A stretch of DNA of 20,455 bases. Origin: a virus. Shown here piece by piece: positions 5,034 to 13,302 of the stretch. The DNA lies in the IMG/VR virus record IMGVR_UViG_3300030450_000515, positions 1 through 20,455 of that record, one strand, 5' to 3'. Made by a program: the position numbers and the translations under genes. Under the pieces are notes generated by a model that made no database searches, was not told where the DNA came from, and saw nothing but the letters and a program-made list of their open reading frames with translations. Numbering within the stretch: position 1 is the stretch's first letter; each line of letters starts with the position of its first letter.

Positions 5034-7257
5034 AATATATACCCTATTACCTAATTATATTCCTTCGGGAATTCTGAAAAGGAAAAATAAAAGTCGATCG
5101 TGGCTTTATGGGTACGACTCAAAGTATGACGTAATTGTTATTTCTAAAAACGGAAGAATAGGAGATGTTGTAGAAATAAGCGGGCTACATGTTGCGTTGC
5201 CTTTAAAAGAAGGGGATGTCTATAAAAGATCGGAAACTAAAACCAATCAGTATTGGAGTCGTAAGGACTTACCTAGAGAGCTTGCGAGAATATCTTCTAT
5301 ATTTCAATGGAACGAAATGCCCGCCCCTTTTAAAGATAAATGGGTGGAGTATATTGAGAATGAATTTGATCGCCGTGAACTCGGTTTTTGGTTTTATAAT
5401 AATGGCGTCCCTGTTTATATTACCGGAGCGCATTATATGTATTTACAATGGACTACAATTGACGTTGGTTATCCCGACTTTAGAGAAGCTAATAGAATAT
5501 TTTTTATTTACTGGGAGGCCTGTAAGGCCGATAATAGATGTTTTGGTTTAGACTATCTTAAGATTAGACGCTCTGGTTTTTCCTTTATGGGATCATCGGA
5601 ATGTGTAAACACGGGAACTTTAGCTAAAGACGCTAGAGTGGGAATATTATCTAAAACAGGTTCCGATGCCAAGAAAATGTTTACTGATAAAGTAGTTCCT
5701 ATTGCTAATAGATTACCTTTCTTTTTTAAACCGATTCAAGACGGGATGGACAAACCTAAAACAGAATTAGCTTTTAGAATACCAGCCTCTAAAATCACTA
5801 AAAAAAATATGTACGATATTACCCAAGATGAGTTGTATGGTTTAGACACCACAATTGACTGGAAAAATACAGATGAAAATTCATATGATGGAGAAAAGTT
5901 GTTATTACTGGTGCACGATGAAAGTGGCAAATGGTTAAAACCAAACAATATTCTAAACAACTGGAGAGTTACTAAAACTTGTTTAAGGCTAGGAAGTAAA
6001 GTTATAGGCAAATGTATGATGGGGTCTACCTCTAACGCTTTAAACAAAGGAGGCGCTAATTTTAAAAAGTTATTTGAAGATTCAGACATAAGCACTAGAA
6101 ATTCTAATGGTCAAACCAAAAGCGGAATGTATTCTTTATTTATCCCTATGGAATGGAACATGGAAGGTTTTATAGATAGGTATGGAATGCCTGTTTTTTA
6201 TAGACCCGAAAACCCTATCTTAGGAGTTGATGGAGAAATGATTTATAACGGAGCTATTGACTACTGGCAAGCTGAGGTAGACTCCTTAAAAAAAGATCCG
6301 GATGCTTTAAATGAATATTATCGTCAGTTTCCTAGAAGTGTGTCTCATGCATTTAGGGACGAAAGTAAATCTTCGCTGTTTAATCTCACTAAAATATATC
6401 AACAGATTGACTATAATGATTCTTTAATAATGGGTCAACACGTTACAACCGGAAGATTTTATTGGAAAGATGGGGTGAAAGATACAGAGGTTATATTTAG
6501 CCCCGACCCTAAAGGAAGGTTTAAAGTTTCTTGGACTCCAAATAAATCATTAACAAATAAAAAACAAAATAGAAACGGCACTTACTATCCAGTAAATGAA
6601 CACATCGGGGCTTTTGGGTGTGACTCTTATGATATATCAGGGACGGTAGGAGGAAGAGGGTCTAATGGAGCTTTGCATGGATTAACTAAGTTTAGCATGG
6701 AACAAGCGCCCAGTAGTGAGTTCTTTTTAGAATATGTAGCTCGCCCCCAAACAGCCGAGATATTTTTTGAAGAAGTGCTTATGGCCTGTGTGTTTTACAG
6801 CATGCCTATCTTAGTGGAAAACAATAAGCCCAGGCTTTTATATCATTTTAAAAATCGTGGGTATAGAGGTTTTAGCATGAACCGTCCCGATAGACATTTC
6901 AATAAACTTTCAAAAGCTGAAAAAGAGTTAGGAGGAATTCCTAATACTTCCGAAGATGTAAAACAATCTCATGCGGCGGCCATTGAGTCGTATATAGAAA
7001 AACATGTAGGCTTAGATTTGGAAGGAACTTATAGGTCCGCTAATGACATGGGCTCCATGTATTTTATGAGAACCCTTGAAGAATGGTCTAGGTTTGATAT
7101 TAACAACCGAACGCATTTTGATGCTAGTATTAGCTCGGGTTTAGCAATAATGGCTAATCAAAAAAACCTTTATTTGCCCGAGCAAAAACAAACCAAAATA
7201 AATCTTAACTTTGCAAGATATGGTAACAGTGGAATTTATAGTGAATTAATTAAATAG
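5011..7257 (+). CDS. terL: Terminase large subunit (packaging ATPase/nuclease)
   Basis: The 748-aa protein powers DNA translocation into the prohead and cuts concatemers. The ATPase half shows a divergent Walker-A-like loop (about residues 184-196, KIRRSGFSFMGSS), a Walker B strand with catalytic glutamate (LLLLVHDE, 297-304) and a coupling-type motif MMGSTSN (336-342). The nuclease half shows the RNase H-like pattern of separated acidic residues: IGAFGCDSYD (Asp538), ILVENNKP (Glu603) and a C-terminal THFDASISSGLAIMA (Asp704). The only sensible start is TTG at 5011: no in-frame ATG exists between the upstream stop at 4966 and codon 103, though CTG at 4975 cannot be excluded. It overlaps the previous gene and is followed with no gap (TAG-ATG) by the portal gene. 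The length exceeds many terminases because of an N-terminal extension of about 170 residues. Confidence 0.9.
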   Translation: MQNEDQNKIYTLLPNYIPSGILKRKNKSRSWLYGYDSKYDVIVISKNGRIGDVVEISGLHVALPLKEGDVYKRSETKTNQYWSRKDLPRELARISSIFQWNEMPAPFKDKWVEYIENEFDRRELGFWFYNNGVPVYITGAHYMYLQWTTIDVGYPDFREANRIFFIYWEACKADNRCFGLDYLKIRRSGFSFMGSSECVNTGTLAKDARVGILSKTGSDAKKMFTDKVVPIANRLPFFFKPIQDGMDKPKTELAFRIPASKITKKNMYDITQDELYGLDTTIDWKNTDENSYDGEKLLLLVHDESGKWLKPNNILNNWRVTKTCLRLGSKVIGKCMMGSTSNALNKGGANFKKLFEDSDISTRNSNGQTKSGMYSLFIPMEWNMEGFIDRYGMPVFYRPENPILGVDGEMIYNGAIDYWQAEVDSLKKDPDALNEYYRQFPRSVSHAFRDESKSSLFNLTKIYQQIDYNDSLIMGQHVTTGRFYWKDGVKDTEVIFSPDPKGRFKVSWTPNKSLTNKKQNRNGTYYPVNEHIGAFGCDSYDISGTVGGRGSNGALHGLTKFSMEQAPSSEFFLEYVARPQTAEIFFEEVLMACVFYSMPILVENNKPRLLYHFKNRGYRGFSMNRPDRHFNKLSKAEKELGGIPNTSEDVKQSHAAAIESYIEKHVGLDLEGTYRSANDMGSMYFMRTLEEWSRFDINNRTHFDASISSGLAIMANQKNLYLPEQKQTKINLNFARYGNSGIYSELIK

Positions 7258-9693
7258 ATGAAGGACGTTAAAATTAATATTTCATCTGTAGGGTTTCCAA
7301 GTCAGTTTGTATCAGACGCAGAAAAAGCCACCGACGAGTTCGGATTACAGATAGGTCAAGCGATACAATACGAATGGTTTAGAAAAGATTCAAATGGCTG
7401 TAGGTATTACAGTCAATGGAGAGATTTTAATAGATTAAGGCTTTATGCTAGAGGCGAACAGTCTATAGCTAAGTATAAAAATGAATTAGCCGTAGATGGG
7501 GATTTGTCTTATTTAAACCTTGATTGGACACCGGTTCCAATACTCCCTAAGTTTGTGGATATAGTTGTAAACGGAATGCAAAACAGATTGTTTAAAGTAA
7601 AAGCTTACGCTCAAGATGCCTTATCTCAATCTAAACGCAGTAAATATCAAGATATGATTGAAGGGCAAATGGCCGCTAAGCCTGTTTTAACTACAATTAA
7701 AGAAGAATCAGGCTTTGATCCTTTTATTATGGATCCCGACGAATTACCCGCTTCGGATGAAGAGCTTTCTTTGTACATGAATTTAAATTATAAACCCGCC
7801 ATTGAGATTGCGGAAGAAGAAGCTATCGATACTATGTTTGCTGAAAACCATTATGAAGACATTAGAAAACGCGTTGATTATGATCAGATGGTAGTAGGAG
7901 TAGGCATGGCTAAACATGAATTTCTTCCAGGATCGGGTGTAAAAGTTGCTTATGTAGATCCGGCAAATGTAGTTTATAGTTATACCGAGGACCCTTATTT
8001 TAAAGATTGTTTCTATTGGGGAGAGATAAAAACGGTAGGCATCAGTGAGTTAGTAAAGATAGACCCTAAGTTAACTAGAGAAGATTTAGAAAAAATTTCT
8101 CAATATAGTCAAAGTTGGTATGATTATTTTAATACAGCGCAGTATTATGAAAATGATATTTTTTATAGAGACACTTGTACTTTGATGTATTTTAACTACA
8201 AGACAACAAAAAAAATAGTCTATAAGAAAAAAATTAACGATACGGGTTCTTCGAGGATGATAGAAAAAGACGACACCTTTAATCCTCCAGAAGAAATGTT
8301 AGAAGAAGGCAAGTTTGAAAAAATAGAAAAGACTATCGATGTATGGTATGATGGTGTTATGGTGATGGGAACTAACATTATTCTTAAATGGGAGTTAGCC
8401 AAGAATATGGTTAGGCCTAAGTCTTCATCTCAACATGCGTTGCCTAATTATGTAGCAGTTGCTCCTAGAATGTATAAAGGAGTGATTGAATCTTTAGTAA
8501 GAAGAATGATTCCTTTTGCAGATTTAATTCAAATGACTCATTTAAAATTACAGCAAGTAATAGCTAGGGTGGTCCCGGATGGAGTTTACATAGACGCCGA
8601 TGGTTTAAATGAAGTAGACCTAGGAACAGGAGCAGCCTATAATCCAGAAGATGCTTTACGTTTGTATTTTCAAACAGGTAGTGTAGTGGGTAGAAGTTAT
8701 ACTCAAGAAGGTGAGTATAATCAAGGTAGAGTTCCTATTAAAGAATTAACTAGTAATTCAGGCGCTGCTAAAACTCAAATGCTTATAGCCAACTATAACC
8801 ATTATCTAGACATGATTAGGTCAGTAACTGGTCTTAATGAAGCCCGTGACGGCTCTACGCCGAACTCGGATGCTTTAGTAGGTGTTCAAAAACTAGCCGC
8901 CTTAAATTCAAATACAGCTACCCGCCATATATTAGACGGAAGTCTTTACATATATCGTACTCTAGCTGAAGCGCTAACGTATAGGGTAGCTGATATATTA
9001 GAGTTTTCTGATTTTAAAGAGGATTTTATTAACAAAATAGGAAAGTATAATGTTAGTATCTTAGGAGAAATTTCTGAACTATACATATATGACTTCGGGG
9101 TATTTATAGAACTGTCTCCAGACGAGGAGCAAAAAGCGATGTTAGAGCAAAACATTCAAATGGCTTTATCTAAACAAGACATTAACCTTGAAGATGCTAT
9201 TGATATAAGAGAAATAAAAAATCTTAAACTTGCAAATCAGTTATTAAAAGTAAAACGTAAATCTAAACAAGAAGCTGACGAAAAAAGAGAAATGCAAAAA
9301 CAAGCTATGATTTCACAACAGCAGCTTAAGTCTCAAGAGATGGCTGCGCAAGTAACAGTTCAAAAAATTGAATTAGAGGCTCAAGCCGAAATGAAAGTGA
9401 AACAAGCTGAGATTGCTTTTGAGATAGAGAAACAAAACAATGAAGCTAACCTTAAAGCTCAACTTATGAAGCAGGAGTTTGCTTACAATCAGCAACTTAG
9501 AAATGTTTCAGAAAATGCTTTAGCGTTTAGAGAAGGAGCAAGAGAAGAGGCTAAAAAAGGCAGAATCAGCCAACAAAACACAGAACAATCTCAATTAATA
9601 AATCAAAGAAAAAACAATTTACCTCCTAAAAATTTCGAGTCAAATGAAGATTCGATGGACGGATTTGACCTTGCAGAGTTCGATCCTAGGTAG
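7258..9693 (+). CDS. Portal protein
   Basis: The 811-aa protein forms the dodecameric ring at one capsid vertex through which DNA enters and leaves. Evidence is its size, its place immediately after the terminase (start adjacent to the terminase stop), and a mixed alpha/beta core with the segment SVTGLNEARDGSTPNSDALV (about residues 522-541), followed by VGVQKLAALNSNTATRHIL. That run is what I recall of podovirus portals from Bacteroidota phages. The N-terminal region includes a wing-like part (KYQDMIEGQMAAKP) and YVDPANVVY. Residues about 663-760 form a long Gln/Glu/Lys coiled-coil (KQAMISQQQLKSQEMAAQV), matching the barrel-like C-terminal extension of P22-type portals. The end is acidic (SMDGFDLAEFDPR). 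No frameshift or truncation is seen. Function confidence is high from context. Confidence 0.88.
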   Translation: MKDVKINISSVGFPSQFVSDAEKATDEFGLQIGQAIQYEWFRKDSNGCRYYSQWRDFNRLRLYARGEQSIAKYKNELAVDGDLSYLNLDWTPVPILPKFVDIVVNGMQNRLFKVKAYAQDALSQSKRSKYQDMIEGQMAAKPVLTTIKEESGFDPFIMDPDELPASDEELSLYMNLNYKPAIEIAEEEAIDTMFAENHYEDIRKRVDYDQMVVGVGMAKHEFLPGSGVKVAYVDPANVVYSYTEDPYFKDCFYWGEIKTVGISELVKIDPKLTREDLEKISQYSQSWYDYFNTAQYYENDIFYRDTCTLMYFNYKTTKKIVYKKKINDTGSSRMIEKDDTFNPPEEMLEEGKFEKIEKTIDVWYDGVMVMGTNIILKWELAKNMVRPKSSSQHALPNYVAVAPRMYKGVIESLVRRMIPFADLIQMTHLKLQQVIARVVPDGVYIDADGLNEVDLGTGAAYNPEDALRLYFQTGSVVGRSYTQEGEYNQGRVPIKELTSNSGAAKTQMLIANYNHYLDMIRSVTGLNEARDGSTPNSDALVGVQKLAALNSNTATRHILDGSLYIYRTLAEALTYRVADILEFSDFKEDFINKIGKYNVSILGEISELYIYDFGVFIELSPDEEQKAMLEQNIQMALSKQDINLEDAIDIREIKNLKLANQLLKVKRKSKQEADEKREMQKQAMISQQQLKSQEMAAQVTVQKIELEAQAEMKVKQAEIAFEIEKQNNEANLKAQLMKQEFAYNQQLRNVSENALAFREGAREEAKKGRISQQNTEQSQLINQRKNNLPPKNFESNEDSMDGFDLAEFDPR

Positions 9694-9700
9694 CTAAAAA

Positions 9701-9725
9701 CGTATTTCTTTTTTTATTAATTTTG
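9701..9725 (+). promoter_or_regulatory. Bacteroidota-type promoter before scaffold gene
   Basis: TAATTTTG at 9718-9725 matches the -7 consensus TAnnTTTG, 31 bases before the ATG at 9749. No TTG lies at the standard -33 spacing. Instead CGTATTT at 9701-9707 sits ten bases upstream of the -7 element, and the same pair with the same spacing occurs at 13248-13272. It would drive the scaffold and capsid genes separately from terminase and portal. Confidence 0.5.
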
Positions 9726-9736
9726 TTTTATAAATC

Positions 9737-9751
9737 AAATCTAATCAAATG
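9737..9751 (+). promoter_or_regulatory. Recurrent leader motif AAATCTAATCAAATG, copy 2
   Basis: This differs by one base from the copies at 3959-3973 and 12478-12492. It ends in the ATG of the scaffold gene and lies just downstream of the predicted transcription start, so it would form most of a short 5' leader. Confidence 0.5.
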
Positions 9752-10927
9752 AATATAAAAGTCAGAGAAGTCACAGACGTGGTTGAAAAGTCTAAACAGC
9801 AAATTGAACAAGAGCTTTTAGACAAACATGAAGCTCAGCAAAAGCTAGAGTTTGATGATAAAGCCGAAGAAAAACAGGTAGTTAAAGAAGTATCTTCTGA
9901 GCCTGAACAAAAATCAGAAGAGCCGGTAAGCGACCCTGAACCTACCGAAACTGTTGAAGAGCCGGTAACGGAAACAACAAAGGTTGAACAGAGCGAGCCA
10001 CCGGAAATAAAAGAGACAGACGTTCTTTCATTTATTGAAAAAAGATATGGTAAGCAGATTAGTTCTTTAGAAGAGCTAACAGCAGAAAGAGAAGAGGCTG
10101 AGCCTCTGCCAGAGGATGTAGCTGCTTACTTTAAATATAAAAAAGAAACAGGAAGAAATTTAGAGGACTATGTTAAATTACAACAAGATTTCTCTAGCAT
10201 GAATCCTGACTCTTTGCTAAGACAGTATTTAACTGTAACTGAAGAAGGTTTAGACCCTGAAGACATTGATTCCTTAATGGAAGAATATGATTACGATGAA
10301 GAGGTTGATGAGCCCGCAGTTATAAAGAAACTCAAACTAGCAAAGAAAAAAGATATTGCAAAAGCTAAAAAATTTTTTAGAGAACAGCAGGAATTATACA
10401 AACAGCCTCTTGAGTCAAGAGAAAGTTCAGCCCCGCCCTCTAAAGAATATGAAGCTTATAAGCAATATATGAGTGAAGCTAAAACGCAACAAGAAGAAGG
10501 CGATCGCAGAGCTAATTGGTTTGCGAAAAAAAGTGATGAATTATTTAATACCGAGTTTAAAGGTTTTAAATTCAAGGTAGATGATTCAGAAGTAATGTTT
10601 TCTCCTGGTAGCCCAGCTGATTTAAGAAAAGCCCAAGACACTCCGATGAATTTTATAAAAAAATTCTTGGATGAAGGAGGGATGCTTAAAGACGCCGCAG
10701 GATACCACCGCTCTTTAGCTATAGCAATGAATCCTGAAAAGTTTGCTCAGTTCTTTTATGATCAGGGCAAATCAAATGCGACTGAAGATGTTATGCGTAA
10801 GACTAAAAATATAAATATGACCGAGCGCACAACACCCGAAATATCGACTAAAGGAGGAATGCAAGTTAAATCAGTATCTCAACCTTCGAGTAGAGGACTG
10901 AAAATTAAAAGTGTAAAACGAAGTTAA
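9749..10927 (+). CDS. Candidate head scaffolding protein
   Basis: The 392-aa product lies between portal and major capsid genes, the usual place of the scaffold. The first 130 residues are low-complexity and strongly acidic, rich in Glu/Pro/Val/Thr (for example EEPVSDPEPTETVEEPVTET). The middle is helical and charged (PAVIKKLKLAKKKDIAKAKK then FFREQQELYKQ), and the C-terminus turns basic (SSRGLKIKSVKRS). An acidic, helical, extended protein with a small basic C-terminal domain matches scaffolds that bind capsid protein through the tail end, as in P22. No protease motif (Ser-His or ClpP-type) is visible, so a fused prohead protease is not supported. The start ATG carries the recurrent leader motif. 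The name rests on position and composition, not on a recognised domain. Confidence 0.65.
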   Translation: MNIKVREVTDVVEKSKQQIEQELLDKHEAQQKLEFDDKAEEKQVVKEVSSEPEQKSEEPVSDPEPTETVEEPVTETTKVEQSEPPEIKETDVLSFIEKRYGKQISSLEELTAEREEAEPLPEDVAAYFKYKKETGRNLEDYVKLQQDFSSMNPDSLLRQYLTVTEEGLDPEDIDSLMEEYDYDEEVDEPAVIKKLKLAKKKDIAKAKKFFREQQELYKQPLESRESSAPPSKEYEAYKQYMSEAKTQQEEGDRRANWFAKKSDELFNTEFKGFKFKVDDSEVMFSPGSPADLRKAQDTPMNFIKKFLDEGGMLKDAAGYHRSLAIAMNPEKFAQFFYDQGKSNATEDVMRKTKNINMTERTTPEISTKGGMQVKSVSQPSSRGLKIKSVKRS

Positions 10928-10956
10928 ATTTAAAAATTAATTAAAAATTATATATT
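10928..10956 (+). promoter_or_regulatory. All-A/T leader of the capsid gene
   Basis: All 29 bases between the scaffold stop and the capsid ATG are A or T, with no Shine-Dalgarno. Unstructured A-rich leaders favour initiation in Bacteroidota, so this probably supports very high capsid translation. No TAnnTTTG element is present here. Confidence 0.45.
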
Positions 10957-12423
10957 ATGGCTGGACAAGTAAAATCGACTCCAACATTTGCGCTAACACC
11001 GAGTTCAGAAAGAACTCCTACAGCTCAAAACTATTTAACCAATGCAGATTTTGATTGGTTGAATCAATATTTACCTGATACGTACGAAAAAGAATTCGAG
11101 CGTTATGGTAACAGAACAATCTCTTCTTTCCTACGTATGGTAGGAGCAGAGATGCCTACCAACTCTGACCTTATCAAATGGGCAGAACAAGGTAGATTAC
11201 ATACTAAATACACTTCAGTAGGATATTCAAATGCAGTTTTACCAAGAGACCAAGTTGTCTTTCAGGTAAATGATGTGCTAGACCCTACTGCCGCAGAACA
11301 AGTAATTAGAGTAGGACAAACGATTGTTGTTGTACAAAACGACGGATCTGGTTCTAACAAAGCTGTTGTTAGTGCAGTAGACAATACCGCTGGCGGTAGA
11401 GGTCAATTTACAGCTGACTTTTATGAAGCAGGAGGTATAACAACTATAGGAACAGGTTTAGGAAATGCGGACGTTACTGTATTTATTTACGGATCAGAAT
11501 TTAAGAAAGGAACTGCCGGAATGGTAGGTTCTCTTGAATCTAACGACTTCATCTTTGACAATAAGCCTATTATCATTAAAGACACTTACAATGTATCTGG
11601 ATCTGATATGGCTCAAATTGGCTGGGTAGAAATTACTACTGAAGATGGAGCAACAGGATACCTTTGGTATTTAAAATCTGAGCATGAAACAAGACTTAGA
11701 TTTGATGACTTTTTAGAAACTGCAATGATTGAAGCTGTACCTGCAGAGCAAAACTCTGGTGCTGCAGCAATCTTAGGTAGCTCAGGTGCTGCTGCTGATC
11801 CAGGAGCTGGTTCGGATGGTATATTTTATGCTGTTCAAAACAGAGGAAATATCTGGGATGGTGGTAACCCAACTACATTAGCAGACTTTGACAATGTAAT
11901 TAGTCGTCTTGACAAGCAAGGAGCAATTGAAGAAAACGTAATATTCGTTGACAGACAATTTGCTTTTGATATTGATGATATGTTAGCTGCACAAAACTCT
12001 TACGGAGCAGGTGGTACTTCATATGGTCTATTTGACAATGACGAAGAAATGGCGTTAAATTTAGGATTCTCTGGATTCAGAAGAGGTTACGACTTCTACA
12101 AAACTGACTGGAAATATTTAAATGACCCAACAATGAGAGGTGGACTTCCAACAGGAGCAGGTTCAGGACGTGTAAACGGACTACTTGTACCAGCTGGATC
12201 AACTAGTGTTTATGACCAAATTCTTGGTAAAAACGCTAAGAGACCTTTCTTACATGTTAGATATAGAGCTTCTGAAACAGAAGACAGACGTTACAAAACT
12301 TGGATTACTGGTTCTGCTGGTGGTGCAAGAACAAGTGATGTGGATAACATGCAAGTGAACTTCTTGTCTGAAAGAGCGGTTTGTACTTTAGGTGCGAACA
12401 ACTTCTTTATCTTTCAAGAATAG
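10957..12423 (+). CDS. Major capsid protein
   Basis: The 488-aa protein follows the scaffold gene after an all-A/T leader and is followed at once by a strong terminator, the typical setting of a capsid gene. The first 75 residues are helical (YLTNADFDWLNQYLPDTYEK, RTISSFLRMVGAEMPTNSDL), then a beta-rich region (QVVFQVNDVLDPTAAEQVIR, QTIVVVQNDGSG) and an insertion containing Gly/Ala-rich loops (about 265-285, GAAAILGSSGAAADPGAGSD). Later parts include FDIDDMLAAQNSY, GFRRGYDFYKTDWKYLND and a strand-rich end (LHVRYRASETEDRRYKTW, CTLGANNFFIFQE). This is compatible with an HK97-fold capsid protein with an inserted domain. Third-position codon choice looks more restrained than in neighbours (many GCT, GGT, AAC, TAC), as expected for a highly expressed gene. 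Family subtype cannot be set by eye. Confidence 0.82.
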   Translation: MAGQVKSTPTFALTPSSERTPTAQNYLTNADFDWLNQYLPDTYEKEFERYGNRTISSFLRMVGAEMPTNSDLIKWAEQGRLHTKYTSVGYSNAVLPRDQVVFQVNDVLDPTAAEQVIRVGQTIVVVQNDGSGSNKAVVSAVDNTAGGRGQFTADFYEAGGITTIGTGLGNADVTVFIYGSEFKKGTAGMVGSLESNDFIFDNKPIIIKDTYNVSGSDMAQIGWVEITTEDGATGYLWYLKSEHETRLRFDDFLETAMIEAVPAEQNSGAAAILGSSGAAADPGAGSDGIFYAVQNRGNIWDGGNPTTLADFDNVISRLDKQGAIEENVIFVDRQFAFDIDDMLAAQNSYGAGGTSYGLFDNDEEMALNLGFSGFRRGYDFYKTDWKYLNDPTMRGGLPTGAGSGRVNGLLVPAGSTSVYDQILGKNAKRPFLHVRYRASETEDRRYKTWITGSAGGARTSDVDNMQVNFLSERAVCTLGANNFFIFQE

Positions 12424-12440
12424 TTAATAAGTATTTTTTC

Positions 12441-12468
12441 GGGGAGCTTTCGGGCTCCCCTTTTTTTT
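12441..12468 (+). terminator. Strong rho-independent terminator after capsid gene
   Basis: A perfect 7-bp stem, GGGGAGC paired with GCTCCCC, closes a six-base loop (TTTCGG) and is followed by eight T. It lies 18 bases after the capsid stop and separates the head operon from the next unit. Confidence 0.92.
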
Positions 12469-12477
12469 ATAAATTTT

Positions 12478-12492
12478 AAATCTAATCTAATG
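12478..12492 (+). promoter_or_regulatory. Recurrent leader motif AAATCTAATCTAATG, copy 3
   Basis: Identical to the copy at 3959-3973 and one base different from 9737-9751. It ends in the ATG of the 251-aa gene and begins ten bases after the terminator T-run. A weak -7-like TAAATTTT lies at 12470-12477 directly before it. Confidence 0.5.
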
Positions 12493-13245
12493 AAAACTAC
12501 TACAAAATATGTAGATAAAATCTACAAACTAACGCGCGATACAGCGCCCCTATCATTAACCTTAGCGTCTAGACATACTAAAAGATTTCCTCTTTTATGG
12601 TTTGACGAAAAAAAAGGAATTAACAAAGCTTTAAGGTATGCCAGAAATCAAAACTCACCCTTTCAAGATGAGCAAGATGATAATGCTATTTTAGAACCTA
12701 TTGTATTTGAGGACGGATTTTTGTCTGTTTCCAAAAACAATCAAGTGTTACAGAAGTTTTTAGAATATCATCCAGGTAAAGGAAGAATATATGTTGAGGT
12801 GGACAAAGCAAAAGAGGCTTCAGAAATTGTTGAGAATTTAAATACAGAAGTAGATGCTTTAATTGAAGCACGTCAATTATCTGTAGATGAGGTAGAAAAT
12901 GTTGGGCGTGTCTTGTTTCAGCAAGACGTAACACGAATGACTACGGCTGAGCTGAGAAGAGATATACTTGTCTTTGCAAAGAATCAACCTAAAGATTTTA
13001 TGATGTTATTACAAGACCCTATGCTTAAAATGAACGCTTCTATACAAGGATTTTTTGATAAAAACATTTTGCACTTAAGAAACCAGAAGAAAGAAGTGTG
13101 GTTTAATACCCCTTCTAATAAAAAGAAAATGTTAAACGTGCCTTATGGGGAAGACCCTATTCACATGGTGGCTTCTTTTTTTGAGTCGGAAGACGGCATA
13201 GAAGTATTAAAACATTTGTCGGGATTGGCTAAAAATATGCAATAA
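12490..13245 (+). CDS. Conserved phage protein of unknown function (251 aa)
   Basis: I do not recognise a functional domain. The N-terminal part is compact and rich in aromatic and basic residues (YKLTRDTAPLSLTLASRHTK, RFPLLWFDEKKGINKALRYA, then RNQNSPFQDEQDDNAILEPI and VFEDGFLSV). The middle (about 105-165) is helical (KAKEASEIVENLNTEVDALI, MTTAELRRDILVFAKNQPKD). The C-terminal part is mixed (KKEVWFNTPSNKKKMLNVPYGEDPI is its core, split here as KKEVWFNT and KKKMLNVPYGEDPI). I recall the same family repeatedly downstream of the capsid gene in marine flavobacterial phages and related larger phages, always hypothetical. Its own leader motif and a preceding terminator mean it can be expressed apart from the capsid. 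Possible roles are a minor head protein or an assembly factor; nothing visible decides between them. Confidence 0.7.
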   Translation: MKTTTKYVDKIYKLTRDTAPLSLTLASRHTKRFPLLWFDEKKGINKALRYARNQNSPFQDEQDDNAILEPIVFEDGFLSVSKNNQVLQKFLEYHPGKGRIYVEVDKAKEASEIVENLNTEVDALIEARQLSVDEVENVGRVLFQQDVTRMTTAELRRDILVFAKNQPKDFMMLLQDPMLKMNASIQGFFDKNILHLRNQKKEVWFNTPSNKKKMLNVPYGEDPIHMVASFFESEDGIEVLKHLSGLAKNMQ

Positions 13246-13247
13246 AG

Positions 13248-13272
13248 CGTATTTTTATTTTACGTATCTTTG
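13248..13272 (+). promoter_or_regulatory. Bacteroidota-type promoter before the tandem 93-aa genes
   Basis: TATCTTTG at 13265-13272 is a perfect TAnnTTTG match, 30 bases before the ATG at 13303. CGTATTT at 13248-13254 stands ten bases upstream, the same arrangement as at 9701-9725. A transcription start near 13279 would give a leader of about 24 bases. Confidence 0.6.
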
Positions 13273-13302
13273 TTTTTTGTTTAACCCATAAAACTTTTTA
13301 AC

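Noticed and set aside
5216-5551. Second + strand frame of 111 aa inside the terminase gene
   Set aside because: Lies wholly inside the well-supported terminase frame and its translation shows no domain; an out-of-frame shadow.
9694-9717. Terminator after the portal gene
   Set aside because: There is a T-rich run but no inverted repeat that could form a stem.
9749-10927. Prohead protease fused to the scaffold
   Set aside because: No Ser/His catalytic motif or ClpP/S14/S49-like segment is visible; the protein is acidic low-complexity and helical.
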